A DNA stretch of 64,000 nt from Rhizobium sp. BK376 (GCF_004341625.1 NZ_SLZG01000015.1:1-64000); one strand, 5' to 3'. Positions 18,701 through 26,372 are shown, numbered from the stretch's first letter. Notes: generated by a model from the letters alone, not told the origin. Numbers and translations: made by a program.

Positions 18701-19207
18701 TTTCAGCGGGATGTCGACACGAGATTGCGATTTGCCGACCAACCGGTAGTCCGCGATGCGCTTCAGTACGACACCGGGATCATGCGCCAGATGCTCATCG
18801 AGACCATCGACTACCTCGCCATAGCTGATGGAAACATTCCGCTCTCCGTCGCAGAATATGATGCCGTCTTCCACTTTGAGCTCCGCATCCTCGATGCCGA
18901 GAACGGCCCGCGCCCGTGCAAGCAGGAAGCGCCGGGCGGTCGCTGCCGCCTGCCGAAGGGGAACGGCGGTGACCTGAATGGTTTCGCTGGCAATGGTGGC
19001 GCCCTGGTCCGGCCCGCCGACGGTGCTGCCGAGCACCATCTCGACGCTCTCGAACGCGACATCCAACTCTTCGGCGACGATCTGGGCAAGGGATGTGCGG
19101 ATCCCCGTGCCGAGGTCGACATGGCCGTTGAAGGCGACGATGCGGCCGTCGTCGTGAATGACCAGAAACAAGGGGCCATCCAGCGTCGTGGAATGAACGC
19201 TAAGCAT
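15731..19207 (-). CDS. nicB: Nicotinate dehydrogenase large subunit: molybdopterin domain fused to tri-haem cytochrome c
   Basis: The 1158-residue protein corresponds to NicB, which with NicA hydroxylates nicotinate at C6. Residues ~1-730 form the molybdopterin-binding xanthine-dehydrogenase-like region ('HVDLGTGIRTSLAQIVAEEL', 'GSTVGGPDQGA', 'LPLTPEAVL'). A hydrophobic segment near 755-770 precedes a cytochrome c tail with three CxxCH haem sites: CDVCH (~783), CSACH (~930) and CAACH (~1060). Electrons therefore leave by cytochromes rather than FAD/NAD, as in the Pseudomonas putida enzyme, and the protein is probably held at the inner membrane. Its start overlaps nicA by 8 bases. The 3' end abuts a rhamnosidase-like gene. 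Confidence 0.92.
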   Translation of the reverse strand: MLSVHSTTLDGPLFLVIHDDGRIVAFNGHVDLGTGIRTSLAQIVAEELDVAFESVEMVLGSTVGGPDQGATIASETIQVTAVPLRQAAATARRFLLARARAVLGIEDAELKVEDGIIFCDGERNVSISYGEVVDGLDEHLAHDPGVVLKRIADYRLVGKSQSRVDIPLKAVGAWTFVHDVRVAGMLHGRVIRPPYAGFDHGSNVGSSFVSVDETSVAHIDGLVAVVVVGDFVGVVATREENAIAAMNALKVEWLAPARRPDLNRPEIALRTNPSTPRQLIDRGNVDLALEGMPSAMNRTYIWPYQMHGSIGPSCAVAHFENDHLTVWSGTQNPYPIRRDLALLMDISEEQIVVERLEAAGCYGRNCADDVTADAALLSRAVGAPVRVQLTRDQEHAWEPKGAAQVMDVRGGIDTEGGPAAYDFETRYPSNLSPTLALILTGKVAPVADVMQMGDRTAIPPYAYGNLRVTVHDMPPIARASWFRGVSAMPNTFAHECYIDELAAAAQVDPIEYRLRYLPDQRASELVRAVAERAKWQPHTTWGTLGGEGDLLYGRGFAYAVYVHGKFPGTAAAWAAWVADVAVNKKTGEIAITKVTCGQDAGLMINPDGVRHQIHGNVIQSTSRVLKEKVEFSDTAVLSKEWGGYPIITFPEVPDIDVLMLDRPNDPPLGVGESASVPSAAAIANAVYDATGVRFRELPLTPEAVLAGLGNVTPKQVDPPKQARKWWQFSLGTAGIAAVAGGFLQLLSPWQPSIASISRPDANVFSSATIERGRLAAAIGACDVCHVSDDGRAFGGGRALETPFGTIYASNISPDVTGGIGAWSYPAFERAMRNGVSRDGHRLYPAHPYTSFAGAEDADLQALYAYLMNQPPVETTVPETKLSFPFNIRPLMAGWNALFHQRSVMQFQPDKDAVWNRGAYLVETLGHCSACHSPRNALGAEMSGQSHLAGGFADGWHAPALDGSGKAPVQWTEASLYDYLRKGSAANHGSALGPMGHVVKALEPLPDQDIRAMASYLARLNKQETSADPDADAAQAIAKADAAEQTAFAASPRGQRIFEGACAACHSGNAALASLALNTNLHAGTSDNVIQAILAGAEAPAEMKARHSPETMSMPAFKDTLSDSAVEDLVAYLRARFAPDEPAWTNINGSLAKARTSGH

Positions 19208-19742
19208 TCGCCTCTCCGTAATCTGCTTCGCTGCTTGCCAGCTCTTCGTCCGGACCTTCCGGCGAATTTGCGGTCCTTGAGAGCATCAAGGCACGCCTGG
19301 CGGCGGCTAGAATTTCATGGTGCGTGCCGCAGCGGCAGAGGCTGTGTTCGAGGGCGCGCCTGATCTGATCATCGTCGGCATTCGGCTCGCGCAGGGCGAG
19401 CGCAGCAACCGTGATAATCATGCCGTTCAGGCAATAGCCGCACTGGGCGGCGTTCTCTTCGATGAAGGCCTGCTGTACCGGGTGCAGCGAGGCGCTATCC
19501 CCAAGGCCCTCAAGCGTGACCACACTCCGGCTCTGCACGGCGGTTACCGGAACCACGCAAGAGCGGACAGCGCGTCCGTCGATCAGCACGGCGCAGGCGC
19601 CGCACTCGCCAAGCCCGCAGCCGAATTTCGGGCCGTTGAGGGCGAGGTCGTTGCGCAGGATGTAAAGCAGCGGGGTTTTCGGATCGCAGCAGACCGTGTG
19701 CTGTGCGTCATTCACTCTGATCGATATTGACGATGCGCTCAC
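19200..19742 (-). CDS. nicA: Nicotinate dehydrogenase small subunit, two [2Fe-2S] clusters
   Basis: With GTG 19742 as start the protein has 180 residues and begins MSASSISIRVND, matching the usual NicA N-terminus. GGGAG lies 10 bases upstream. The plant-type cluster ligands are Cys42, Cys47, Cys50 and Cys62 ('CGLGECGAC...C'). The second cluster uses 'CGYCLNG' and 'CRCGTHHE'. Such subunits pass electrons from molybdopterin to the partner haem domain in NicB. In-frame ATGs at 19769 and 19778 would add 9-12 unusual residues. The gene is transcribed divergently from nicC across an operator-bearing intergenic region. Confidence 0.92.
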   Translation of the reverse strand: MSASSISIRVNDAQHTVCCDPKTPLLYILRNDLALNGPKFGCGLGECGACAVLIDGRAVRSCVVPVTAVQSRSVVTLEGLGDSASLHPVQQAFIEENAAQCGYCLNGMIITVAALALREPNADDDQIRRALEHSLCRCGTHHEILAAARRALMLSRTANSPEGPDEELASSEADYGEANA

Positions 19743-19922
19743 GTGAGGATCGCTCCCGCGGCATGCCATTCGCTGCACCGGTCGGGGAGGGCGATTGTGG
19801 CAAAATCGATTGCCAGATCTAGCATCCCAGTCTCCATGGCCGGCTTTCGCCGCCTGATATTCGCTGCCTTTGCGGCCGGATCGACCGATATCGCGAAGGA
19901 GCGCGTTCCCTTTTTATTTAAT

Positions 19923-19934
19923 AGCGTATACACT
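19923..19934 (+). promoter_or_regulatory. Operator copy 1 of the nic divergon (AGYGTATACRCT)
   Basis: AGCGTATACACT, a near-perfect palindrome centred on GTATAC. It is the exact reverse complement of the copy at 20048-20059 and overlaps the expected -10 region of nicA. The MarR-type regulator at 24690 is the likeliest binder. Confidence 0.6.
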
Positions 19935-20047
19935 GATTTAAGATGGATCGCCTGTCAACAGGCCGGTCGACCAAATTTCCAATAGCCGTGCCGTGTCTGT
20001 TGCGAAGTAAGAATGTCTTGATCTTCGAAATCTCGCTTGCAATAAAT

Positions 20048-20059
20048 AGTGTATACGCT
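20048..20059 (+). promoter_or_regulatory. Operator copy 2 of the nic divergon
   Basis: AGTGTATACGCT, the exact inverted match of 19923-19934. It lies just after a candidate -10 (AATAAA, 20041), at the expected transcription start of nicC. Confidence 0.6.
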
Positions 20060-20114
20060 TAATCTGGCCGAAACTGATGGCGATGCAATGCCAGCCAGAA
20101 AAGGGGAGCAGCTT

Positions 20115-21245
20115 ATGGGAAAACAGAAGATTGCCATTATCGGTGCCGGCCTCGGCGGTGCGGTGGCCGGGTCGCTGCTTCAGCATTCCGGTTTTGATGT
20201 TGACGTCTATGAGCAGGCGCCGACTTTCTCGCGTCTTGGGGCCGGGATTCACATGGGCCCGAACGTGCTCAAGATCTTCGAGCGCATCGGCGTTGCCGAA
20301 AAAGTGGTGTCGATCAGCAGCACGCCGACGTTCTGGCTGAGCCGCGACGGCATTTCGGGCGAGTATCTCTCGCGCATCCCTCTGGAAGGCTATGGCCATA
20401 CCTATTGCACGGTTCATCGCGGCGACCTGCAGGCACTGCAGTGCGACACGCTGCAGGACGGCACTCTTCACTTCGGCAAGAAGCTTGCGACGATCGAAGA
20501 CACCGGCAGTGACGTTCACATGACCTTCGAGGACGGCACCTCGGCGAGCGCCGACATCGTTATCGGTGCCGACGGCATCAATTCGAAGATTCGCGAGACG
20601 CTGCTCGGCTTCGAAAAGCCCAACTATAGCGGCTGGGTCGGACATCGCGCGCTGATCAATGCGGAGCGGCTGAAGAAGTACGATCTCGAATTCGAAGACT
20701 GTGTGAAGTGGTGGGGTCCGGACCGTCACATGATGGTCTATTTCACCACCAGCCGGAAAGACGAATATTATTATGTTACCGGCGTTCCACACGACGCGTG
20801 GGAGTTCGAAACGGCATTCGTCGACAGCAGCCGCGAAGAAATGCATGCGGCATTTCCGGGCTATCACCCTGTCATCGAAGCGCTGATCGACAGCACCGAG
20901 ACGGTCACCAAGTGGCCGCTCTTCAACCGCAATCCGCTGCCGATCTGGAGTCAGGGCAGGCTGGTGATGCTGGGCGATGCCTGCCACCCGATGAAGCCGC
21001 ACATGGCGCAGGGTGCGGCGATGGCGATCGAAGATGCCGCGATGTTGACCCGTTGCCTGCTGGAGACCGGAATCTCCGACTACGCGACCGCCTTCAAACT
21101 CTATGAGGTCAACCGGCGTGACCGGGCGACGCGTGTTCAAGTGGTTTCCAACGCCAATACGTTCCTCCTGACGCAGGAAGACCCCTCCTGGGTCTACGGC
21201 TACGACGTCTACGCCGAACCGCTGCGCACGGAGAATGCAGCATGA
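20115..21245 (+). CDS. nicC: 6-hydroxynicotinate 3-monooxygenase
   Basis: The 376-residue flavoprotein converts 6-hydroxynicotinate to 2,5-dihydroxypyridine with NADH and oxygen, releasing CO2. The FAD dinucleotide-binding motif is at the N-terminus ('KIAIIGAGLGGAVAGSLL'). The 'DGIN' part of the NAD(P)H/FAD signature ('DIVIGADGINSKIRE') lies near residue 155, and the second FAD motif ('GRLVMLGDACHPMKPHMAQG') near 285. Length is close to the characterised enzyme. AAGGGGAG at 20101 sets ATG 20115 as start. The stop overlaps nicD by 4 bases, indicating coupled translation in the nicCDEFX series. Confidence 0.92.
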   Translation: MGKQKIAIIGAGLGGAVAGSLLQHSGFDVDVYEQAPTFSRLGAGIHMGPNVLKIFERIGVAEKVVSISSTPTFWLSRDGISGEYLSRIPLEGYGHTYCTVHRGDLQALQCDTLQDGTLHFGKKLATIEDTGSDVHMTFEDGTSASADIVIGADGINSKIRETLLGFEKPNYSGWVGHRALINAERLKKYDLEFEDCVKWWGPDRHMMVYFTTSRKDEYYYVTGVPHDAWEFETAFVDSSREEMHAAFPGYHPVIEALIDSTETVTKWPLFNRNPLPIWSQGRLVMLGDACHPMKPHMAQGAAMAIEDAAMLTRCLLETGISDYATAFKLYEVNRRDRATRVQVVSNANTFLLTQEDPSWVYGYDVYAEPLRTENAA

Positions 21246-22042
21246 ACGGCCGGTTTCTCTATGGAGCGAATCTCTTCGCCAATGGCATCCGCCAGCACTA
21301 CCTCCGCTACGGCGGCAAGGGCCCCGTGGTCGTCCTGGTTCCCGGTATAACGTCGCCGGCGATCACCTGGGGCTTCGTTGCCGAAAGGCTGGCGCTGCGC
21401 CATGACGTCTATGTTCTCGACGTTCGCGGGCGTGGCCTCTCGTCGACCGGCCCCGAACTCGACTACGGTCTCGATGCGATGGCGGATGACGTCATTGCTT
21501 TTGCCGGCGAGCTCGGGTTGAAGCATCCGGCCATACTCGGACATTCCATGGGCGCACGTATCGCGATGCGGGCGTCCAACCGTTCGCCAAGCGTCTTCAG
21601 CCGCCTGGCGCTGATCGATCCGCCTGTCTCCGGTCCTGGTCGTCGTCCGTACCCGAGCAAGCTGCCTTGGTATACCGATTCGATCGACCTTGCCGAGAAG
21701 GGCATGGATGGCGAGGCGATGAAGGCGTTTTGCCCAACCTGGACCGAGGAGCAGCTGCAACTGCGCGCCGAATGGCTCCACACCTGCTATGCGCCCGGGA
21801 TCATCAAGGCGTTCAACGATTTCCACGACATCGATATCCTGCCCGATTTCGGCAAGCTGACCGTTCCGGCCATGCTCATGGTTGCCGGCCGCGGCGGCGT
21901 CATCCAGGCGGCGGACGAAGAGGAGATCAAAGGTCTCAATCCCTCGCTGCAGATCGCCCATGCTCAGAATGCCGGCCACATGATCCCCTGGGACGACCTT
22001 GAAGGCTTTTTCGTCGCGCTCGGCGACTTCCTGATCCAGTGA
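21242..22042 (+). CDS. nicD: N-formylmaleamate deformylase (alpha/beta hydrolase)
   Basis: The 266-residue alpha/beta hydrolase carries the nucleophile elbow 'GHSMGAR' (Ser102), the oxyanion region 'LVPGITSPA' (~33-41) and a C-terminal 'NAGHMIPWD' supplying the catalytic His. In the nicotinate pathway it cleaves N-formylmaleamate, the ring-opening product of NicX, to maleamate and formate. It overlaps nicC (ATGA) and is followed by nicE after 61 bases. Position and fold both support the assignment; other alpha/beta hydrolases look similar, so context carries much of the weight. Confidence 0.88.
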   Translation: MNGRFLYGANLFANGIRQHYLRYGGKGPVVVLVPGITSPAITWGFVAERLALRHDVYVLDVRGRGLSSTGPELDYGLDAMADDVIAFAGELGLKHPAILGHSMGARIAMRASNRSPSVFSRLALIDPPVSGPGRRPYPSKLPWYTDSIDLAEKGMDGEAMKAFCPTWTEEQLQLRAEWLHTCYAPGIIKAFNDFHDIDILPDFGKLTVPAMLMVAGRGGVIQAADEEEIKGLNPSLQIAHAQNAGHMIPWDDLEGFFVALGDFLIQ

Positions 22043-22052
22043 CTTTTCCATA

Positions 22053-22079
22053 ACGCGGCAGCCGCGTCATCGCTTTTTT
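22053..22079 (+). terminator. Weak hairpin between nicD and nicE
   Basis: ACGCGGC/GCCGCGT forms a tight stem (22053-22067), followed six bases later by six Ts (22074-22079). It could attenuate transcription or stabilise the upstream message. The spacing to the T run makes full termination doubtful. Confidence 0.3.
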
Positions 22080-22103
22080 GAACGCATTGTAAAAGGACAA
22101 GCC

Positions 22104-22856
22104 GTGCAAAAGGTCTATCGCATTGGTCAAATCGTGCCGAGCTCCAACACCACGATGGAGACGGAAATCCCCGCGATGCTGCTCGCAAGGCAGTCGATCC
22201 GCCCGGAACGATTCACCTTCCACTCCAGCCGCATGCGGATGAAGACGGTCAAGAAGGACGAGCTGGCGGCGATGGACGCGGAATCCGATCGCTGCGCGCT
22301 CGAGCTTTCCGACGCGCAGGTCGATGTTCTCGGTTACGCGTGCCTCGTCGCGATCATGGCGATGGGTCATGGCTATCACCGCGAATCCGAGACGCGCCTT
22401 CGGGGCCGCACGGTTGAGAACGGCGCGAACACGCCCGTCGTCACCAGCGCCGGTGCGCTTGTCGAAGCGCTGAAGGTCATGAAGGCGAAGCGGATCGCGG
22501 TGGTCGCGCCCTATATGAAGCCGCTCACCGAACTGGTCGTCGATTATATCAGGAACGAAGGTTTCGAAGTCGGTGACTGGCGCGCCCTTGAAATCCCGGA
22601 CAATCTCGCCGTTGGCCGTCATGATCCGCAGAACCTGCCTGAGATCGTTGCCGGTCTCGATCTGACCGGTGTCGATGTGATCGTGCTGTCGGCCTGCGTG
22701 CAGATGCCGTCGCTGGCCGCCATCGCCAAGGTGGAAGCGATGACCGGCAAGCCCGTCTTAACCGCGGCGGTTGCCACGACCTACTTCATGCTGAAGTCGC
22801 TGGATCTCGAACCGGTGGTCCCCGGTGCGGGCGCGCTGCTATCAGGCGCATACTAG
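22104..22856 (+). CDS. nicE: Maleate cis-trans isomerase
   Basis: The 250-residue Asp/Glu-racemase-fold enzyme isomerises maleate to fumarate, the last step of aerobic nicotinate breakdown. Both active-site cysteines are visible: Cys80 in 'LGYACLVAIMAMGHG' and Cys198 in 'VLSACVQMPSL'. The N-terminal 'GQIVPSSNTTMETEIP' is the family's substrate-binding loop. Start is GTG 22104 after AAAAGGA. nicF begins 12 bases downstream. The enzyme needs no cofactor. Confidence 0.93.
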   Translation: MQKVYRIGQIVPSSNTTMETEIPAMLLARQSIRPERFTFHSSRMRMKTVKKDELAAMDAESDRCALELSDAQVDVLGYACLVAIMAMGHGYHRESETRLRGRTVENGANTPVVTSAGALVEALKVMKAKRIAVVAPYMKPLTELVVDYIRNEGFEVGDWRALEIPDNLAVGRHDPQNLPEIVAGLDLTGVDVIVLSACVQMPSLAAIAKVEAMTGKPVLTAAVATTYFMLKSLDLEPVVPGAGALLSGAY

Positions 22857-22867
22857 GGAGCTCTAAG

Positions 22868-23500
22868 ATGGAGACAGCCGAAGCGAACTATCAGGGTGTG
22901 TGGGGCAACAGGATCGGCTTCGGCCGGTCCCCTGCGCTGCTCGTTATCGATTTTCTGAAGGCCTATACGATCGAGGGCGCGCCTCTCTATGCGCCCGGTG
23001 TCGTCGATGCCGTTGCGCAGACGCCAGAACTCATCGAAGCCGCTCGCAAGGCCGGCATTCCGGTCATTCACACCCGCATTCTGTATCTGGCGGAAAATTG
23101 CGCCGACGGCGGTATGTGGGTGAAGAAGTCGCCAGTGATGAAGGCGATGGTTGAGGGTAACGTGCTTGCAGAGTTCTGCAACGAGGTTGAGCCCGCCAGG
23201 AACGAGTTGGTGGTCGTCAAGCAGTATGCCAGCGCTTTCTTCGGGACCAGCCTTGCCTCGCATCTCCATGCGCAGGGCATCGATACTGTCATCATGGCGG
23301 GTTGCTCGACCAGCGGATGCATTCGCGCCAGTGCAGTGGATGCAGTTCAGCACGGTTTTCGAGCGATCGTGGTGCGCGACTGCGTCGGCGACCGGCATCC
23401 CGATCCGCACAATGCGAACCTTTTCGATATCGACAGCAAATATGGCGATGTCGTCGCAAAGGCGGAGGCGATCGCAGAAATCGCCAAGGCCAAAGCCTGA
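22868..23500 (+). CDS. nicF: Maleamate amidohydrolase (isochorismatase-like cysteine hydrolase)
   Basis: The 210-residue isochorismatase-fold hydrolase converts maleamate to maleate and ammonia. The catalytic triad is visible as Asp28 ('LLVIDFLKAY'), Lys118 ('VVVKQYASAF') and Cys151 ('GCSTSGCIRASA'), as in characterised NicF. It lies between nicE and nicX in a colinear series with 11-54 base gaps. It is one of four proteins of this superfamily in the window (also at 29696, 36280 and 38543). Confidence 0.92.
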   Translation: METAEANYQGVWGNRIGFGRSPALLVIDFLKAYTIEGAPLYAPGVVDAVAQTPELIEAARKAGIPVIHTRILYLAENCADGGMWVKKSPVMKAMVEGNVLAEFCNEVEPARNELVVVKQYASAFFGTSLASHLHAQGIDTVIMAGCSTSGCIRASAVDAVQHGFRAIVVRDCVGDRHPDPHNANLFDIDSKYGDVVAKAEAIAEIAKAKA

Positions 23501-23554
23501 CTTTCCGTAACGATACGAGGCATTGCAGTCCTCAAGCAATAAAAGGGAACGAGC

Positions 23555-24586
23555 ATGGATCAGTTCAGCTTCACGGAAATCTGCCTGCATCAGTTGAAAA
23601 TGTCAGGCGTTCACGAGGGCGAAAAGCTTATCGTCCTGACCCAGGGTAACGAACGCCTCGATTATGCCGATGCTTTCATGGCCGCGGGCATGCGCCTCGG
23701 CGCAAAAATGTATCATATGCGGTTGCCGCCGGTTCCGCCGGCAGGTGCATGGGCCGTCGGCCAGACCGGACTGGCAGCCATGCCTGATGCGGTGGAAGCT
23801 CTTAAGGCAGCAGACATGGTCATCGATTGTATCTTCCTGCTTTTCAGCCCGGAGCAGATGGCGATCCAGGCATCCGGCACGCGCATTCTGACGGCGGTAG
23901 AGCCGCCGGAACTTCTCGCCCGTATGCTGCCGACGAAGGAACTGCGTGAGCGTGTCGAATTTGCCGGCGAGCTTCTGTCCAAGGCGAAGGTGATGCGCAT
24001 CACCTCCGAGCACGGTACGGACGTCACCTACAAGCTCAACACTTATCCTGCGATCACCGAATACGCATGCACGGATGAGCCAGGCCGTTGGGACCACTGG
24101 CCATCGGGTTTCGTGTTCACCGGCGGTGACGACGACGGCGTCGATGGCACGATTGTCGTTGCTCCGGGGGACATCCTGCTGCCGCAGAACATCTATGTCC
24201 GCGATCCGATCATCTATACCATTGAAAACGGCTGGATCACCGATATTCGTGGCGGTCTCGATGCTGAACTCGTGAAGTCCTACATGGCCGGTTTCAACGA
24301 TCCGCGCGGCATGGGCATGAGCCATGTCGGCTGGGGCCTCAATCAGAACGCCAAGTGGCATCGCATGGTGCCTGGCGAATTCCCGGGCGGCATGGGCATG
24401 GAGGCGCGCTCATTCTATGGCAACGTGATGTTCTCCACCGGTCCGAACAACGAGCTGGGCGGCCCGAACGATACGGCTTGCCATCTCGACATTCCGATGC
24501 GTAATTGCAGCCTCTTCTTGGATGATGAGCCCATGGTCCTGAAGGGCGAAATCGCCGTCAAGGAAATGCAGCATACGTTCGGGTAA
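23555..24586 (+). CDS. nicX: 2,5-dihydroxypyridine 5,6-dioxygenase
   Basis: The 343-residue non-haem Fe(II) dioxygenase opens the ring of 2,5-dihydroxypyridine to N-formylmaleamate. The metal ligands of the family are present at a constant offset from the P. putida protein: His257 ('MSHVGWG'), His310 and Asp312 ('CHLDIPMRNC'). Other conserved stretches are 'AVEPPELLARMLPT' and 'DEPGRWDHWPSGF'. A ribosome-binding site (AAAAGGGAACG) precedes ATG 23555. A strong intrinsic terminator lies 30 bases after the stop, closing the nicCDEFX transcript. Confidence 0.94.
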   Translation: MDQFSFTEICLHQLKMSGVHEGEKLIVLTQGNERLDYADAFMAAGMRLGAKMYHMRLPPVPPAGAWAVGQTGLAAMPDAVEALKAADMVIDCIFLLFSPEQMAIQASGTRILTAVEPPELLARMLPTKELRERVEFAGELLSKAKVMRITSEHGTDVTYKLNTYPAITEYACTDEPGRWDHWPSGFVFTGGDDDGVDGTIVVAPGDILLPQNIYVRDPIIYTIENGWITDIRGGLDAELVKSYMAGFNDPRGMGMSHVGWGLNQNAKWHRMVPGEFPGGMGMEARSFYGNVMFSTGPNNELGGPNDTACHLDIPMRNCSLFLDDEPMVLKGEIAVKEMQHTFG

Positions 24587-24616
24587 ACATCAGCCACCGA
24601 CCGCATGATGGTGACG

Positions 24617-24649
24617 CGGCTGTACCAGCATGCTGGTGCAGCCGTTTTT
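24617..24649 (+). terminator. Rho-independent terminator after nicX
   Basis: CGGCTG-T-ACCAGCA is followed directly by TGCTGGT-G-CAGCCG, a nearly perfect 14-bp stem with one U-G pair, then TTTTT at 24645-24649. It separates nicX from the MarR gene. It also argues against the in-frame start at 24630, which would lie inside the hairpin. Confidence 0.85.
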
Positions 24650-24689
24650 CGATCGGCTTCAGCTGATGTCGAGGAGGTTTGGAGTGGGA

Positions 24690-25172
24690 ATGAGCAATGG
24701 TGAAGGCAATTCTCCAGGGGGGCCCTACCGCGTCACAGACCAGGTGGGACATCTGCTGCGCAAGGCCTATCAGCGCCACCTGGCGATCTTCCAGGACAAT
24801 GCCATCGATCCTTCGCTGACGTCGGTTCAGTTCGTGACGCTTTGCGCGCTGCGCGACAACGGACCGATCTCCCAGGGCGAGCTGGTCAAGGCGACCGCCG
24901 TCGACCAGGCGACGATCCGCGGCATCATTGACCGCCTCAAGTCGAAGAATATGATCGAGATCTCTCGGGATGCCTATGACGGACGAAAGGTGATCGTTTC
25001 TCTGATGCCAGCGGGCGAGGCAATCCTCGAGCAGATGTATCCGCGCGCGCGTTCCATCACTGAGAAGACGATGGGGCCGCTCAACCCGGCGGAGCAGGTC
25101 GCTTTGCTCTACCTTTTACGCAAGATCGCCGATGTCGATCCGGATGCGGTTGACGTCGCAGACGTCGGCTGA
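24690..25172 (+). CDS. nicR: MarR-family regulator of the nic genes (NicR-like)
   Basis: The 160-residue protein is a MarR-type winged-helix regulator: dimerisation helices ('VGHLLRKAYQRHLAIFQDN'), HTH region 'GPISQGELVKATAVDQATI', recognition helix to 'IIDRLKSKNMIEI' and wing 'DAYDGRKVIVSL'. P. putida NicR belongs to the same family and represses nicotinate degradation genes, releasing DNA with 6-hydroxynicotinate. The AGYGTATACRCT pair in the nicA/nicC gap is the natural candidate operator. ATG 24690 follows GAGGAGG and GGAGTGGGA. Placement right after nicX supports the role; the assignment to NicR function is inference. Confidence 0.82.
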   Translation: MSNGEGNSPGGPYRVTDQVGHLLRKAYQRHLAIFQDNAIDPSLTSVQFVTLCALRDNGPISQGELVKATAVDQATIRGIIDRLKSKNMIEISRDAYDGRKVIVSLMPAGEAILEQMYPRARSITEKTMGPLNPAEQVALLYLLRKIADVDPDAVDVADVG

Positions 25173-25254
25173 GCCGTCACGGACTTCGTCTGTCCCGGCG
25201 CAATGCTTTTCGCCGACGCATTTCATCAATTCAAGCCCAGGGCGCGTCTGAATA

Positions 25255-25284
25255 GCTGCCCGGTACCGCAAGGCACCGGGCAGC
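25255..25284. terminator. Hairpin between convergent nicR and binding-protein genes
   Basis: GCTGCCCGGT and ACCGGGCAGC form a perfect 10-bp stem with a 10-base loop, 8 bases from the binding-protein stop. There is no T run on either side. A bidirectional terminator is plausible given the convergent genes. Confidence 0.5.
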
Positions 25285-25292
25285 CGGTATCA

Positions 25293-26372
25293 TTAGCTGG
25301 CGTAGAACGCCTTCACTTCCTGCCAGAGATTGTTGAAGCTTTCACGGCGGTCGTCGGGAAGAGCGGACTGAATTGCCATGGTCTTCAGATACTCGGGCTT
25401 GTGGATCTGGCGGTTCAGGTCGTCGGCCGGCAGCTTTTCCATAGCGGCGGCGTTGGCCGACGCCGGAGCGCCGATCTTGGTTGCCCATTCGACATAGAAG
25501 TCCGGGTCGATCATGTAGTTGATGAAGGTTGCCGCGGCTTCCGGATTCGGTGCGGAGGCGGGAATGGAGAGGCTGTCGAGCCAGCCGATGCCACCTTCCT
25601 TCGGGACCACGAAATCGACGGGCAGGTGGCTATTGCGCTTCGAGCGGACCGTTGCGCCTGACCAGTAGACCGAGAGATCGAATTCCTTGGCGGCGAAGGA
25701 CTTGTTCCACTGGTCTTCGCTCGACCACAGAAGCTTGACGTTCTGCTTGAAAGCCTTGAGCTTTTCGCCAACTGCTGCAAGGTCGGTCGGATTGTTGATA
25801 TCCTGCCCGGAAAGCAGCGCTCCGATCGCAACGCCGGTCACTGCGTCGTCGAACAGCGCGACCTTGCCCTTGTGTTCAGGAGCGCCGAGCGCGGCGTAAC
25901 TGTCCGGCTTCGGTGTGCCATCGGCAACCGCCAGCGCGGTGATGCCCCACACCCACGCCACGCCGTTGGTCTTGCCCTCGAGCTGCAGGTTTGCATGGTT
26001 CTTCAGTTCCGGGGAAAGGCCGGCTGAATTCGGGATCTTCGAAAAATCGATCGGCGTCAGCAGGCCGTCACCCGCGGCCTGCTGAGAGCGGGCGCTGTTG
26101 ATCAGCACGACGTCGTATGCGCCCGGATTGGTGCGCAGCTTCGTCAGCATTTCCGGCTCGGAGCTGAAGTAGTCGTGAACGACTTCGATCCCGGTCTTTT
26201 CCTTGAAGGCCTTCAGCGCCCAGGCTTCGTCGGTGCCGTAGCCCTGCCAGTTGAGAACGGTGATCTTGCCGGCGGCGAGCGCCGGGCGCGTCGAAAGCGA
26301 CAGACCGGTTGTGGCGGCAACCGCCGCGGTGCCCATCAGGCCGAGGGCTTGTCTTCGGGTGAAGTTGTTCAT
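25293..26372 (-). CDS. PotD-like solute-binding protein with Tat-type signal
   Basis: The 359-residue protein starts at ATG 26372 with 'MNNFTRRQALGLMGTAAV', a twin-arginine-like signal ending near 'ALAAG'. The mature part is a polyamine-type family 1 binding protein ('ITVLNWQGYGTDEAWALKAF', 'YDVVLINSARSQQA'). It is transcribed away from two permeases and an ATPase (26962-29694), sharing one divergent promoter region with matching operators. The neighbouring nic genes and cysteine hydrolase suggest a nitrogenous aromatic or amide ligand rather than a polyamine, but this is inference. Confidence 0.85.
   Translation of the reverse strand: MNNFTRRQALGLMGTAAVAATTGLSLSTRPALAAGKITVLNWQGYGTDEAWALKAFKEKTGIEVVHDYFSSEPEMLTKLRTNPGAYDVVLINSARSQQAAGDGLLTPIDFSKIPNSAGLSPELKNHANLQLEGKTNGVAWVWGITALAVADGTPKPDSYAALGAPEHKGKVALFDDAVTGVAIGALLSGQDINNPTDLAAVGEKLKAFKQNVKLLWSSEDQWNKSFAAKEFDLSVYWSGATVRSKRNSHLPVDFVVPKEGGIGWLDSLSIPASAPNPEAAATFINYMIDPDFYVEWATKIGAPASANAAAMEKLPADDLNRQIHKPEYLKTMAIQSALPDDRRESFNNLWQEVKAFYAS

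Larger units (their letters stand above)
19743..20114. promoter_or_regulatory. Divergent nicA/nicC promoter region
   Basis: This 372-base gap separates nicA (left) from nicC (right). On the minus strand TTGACA occurs at 19958-19953, upstream of the first operator. On the plus strand TTGATC (20018-20023) is spaced 17 bases from AATAAA (20041-20046), followed by the second operator. Both promoters would be blocked by a protein bound at those sites. Confidence 0.55.

Noticed and set aside
17366..19363. A 665-codon open frame on the plus strand inside nicB
   Set aside because: It is wholly antisense to a recognisable molybdopterin protein, is rich in Arg/Asp/Gly as GC-rich shadows are, and has no family motif.
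22053..22079. A full transcription terminator between nicD and nicE
   Set aside because: The stem is short and the T run starts six bases after it. Ending transcription here would cut off nicE, nicF and nicX, so it is listed only as a weak hairpin.
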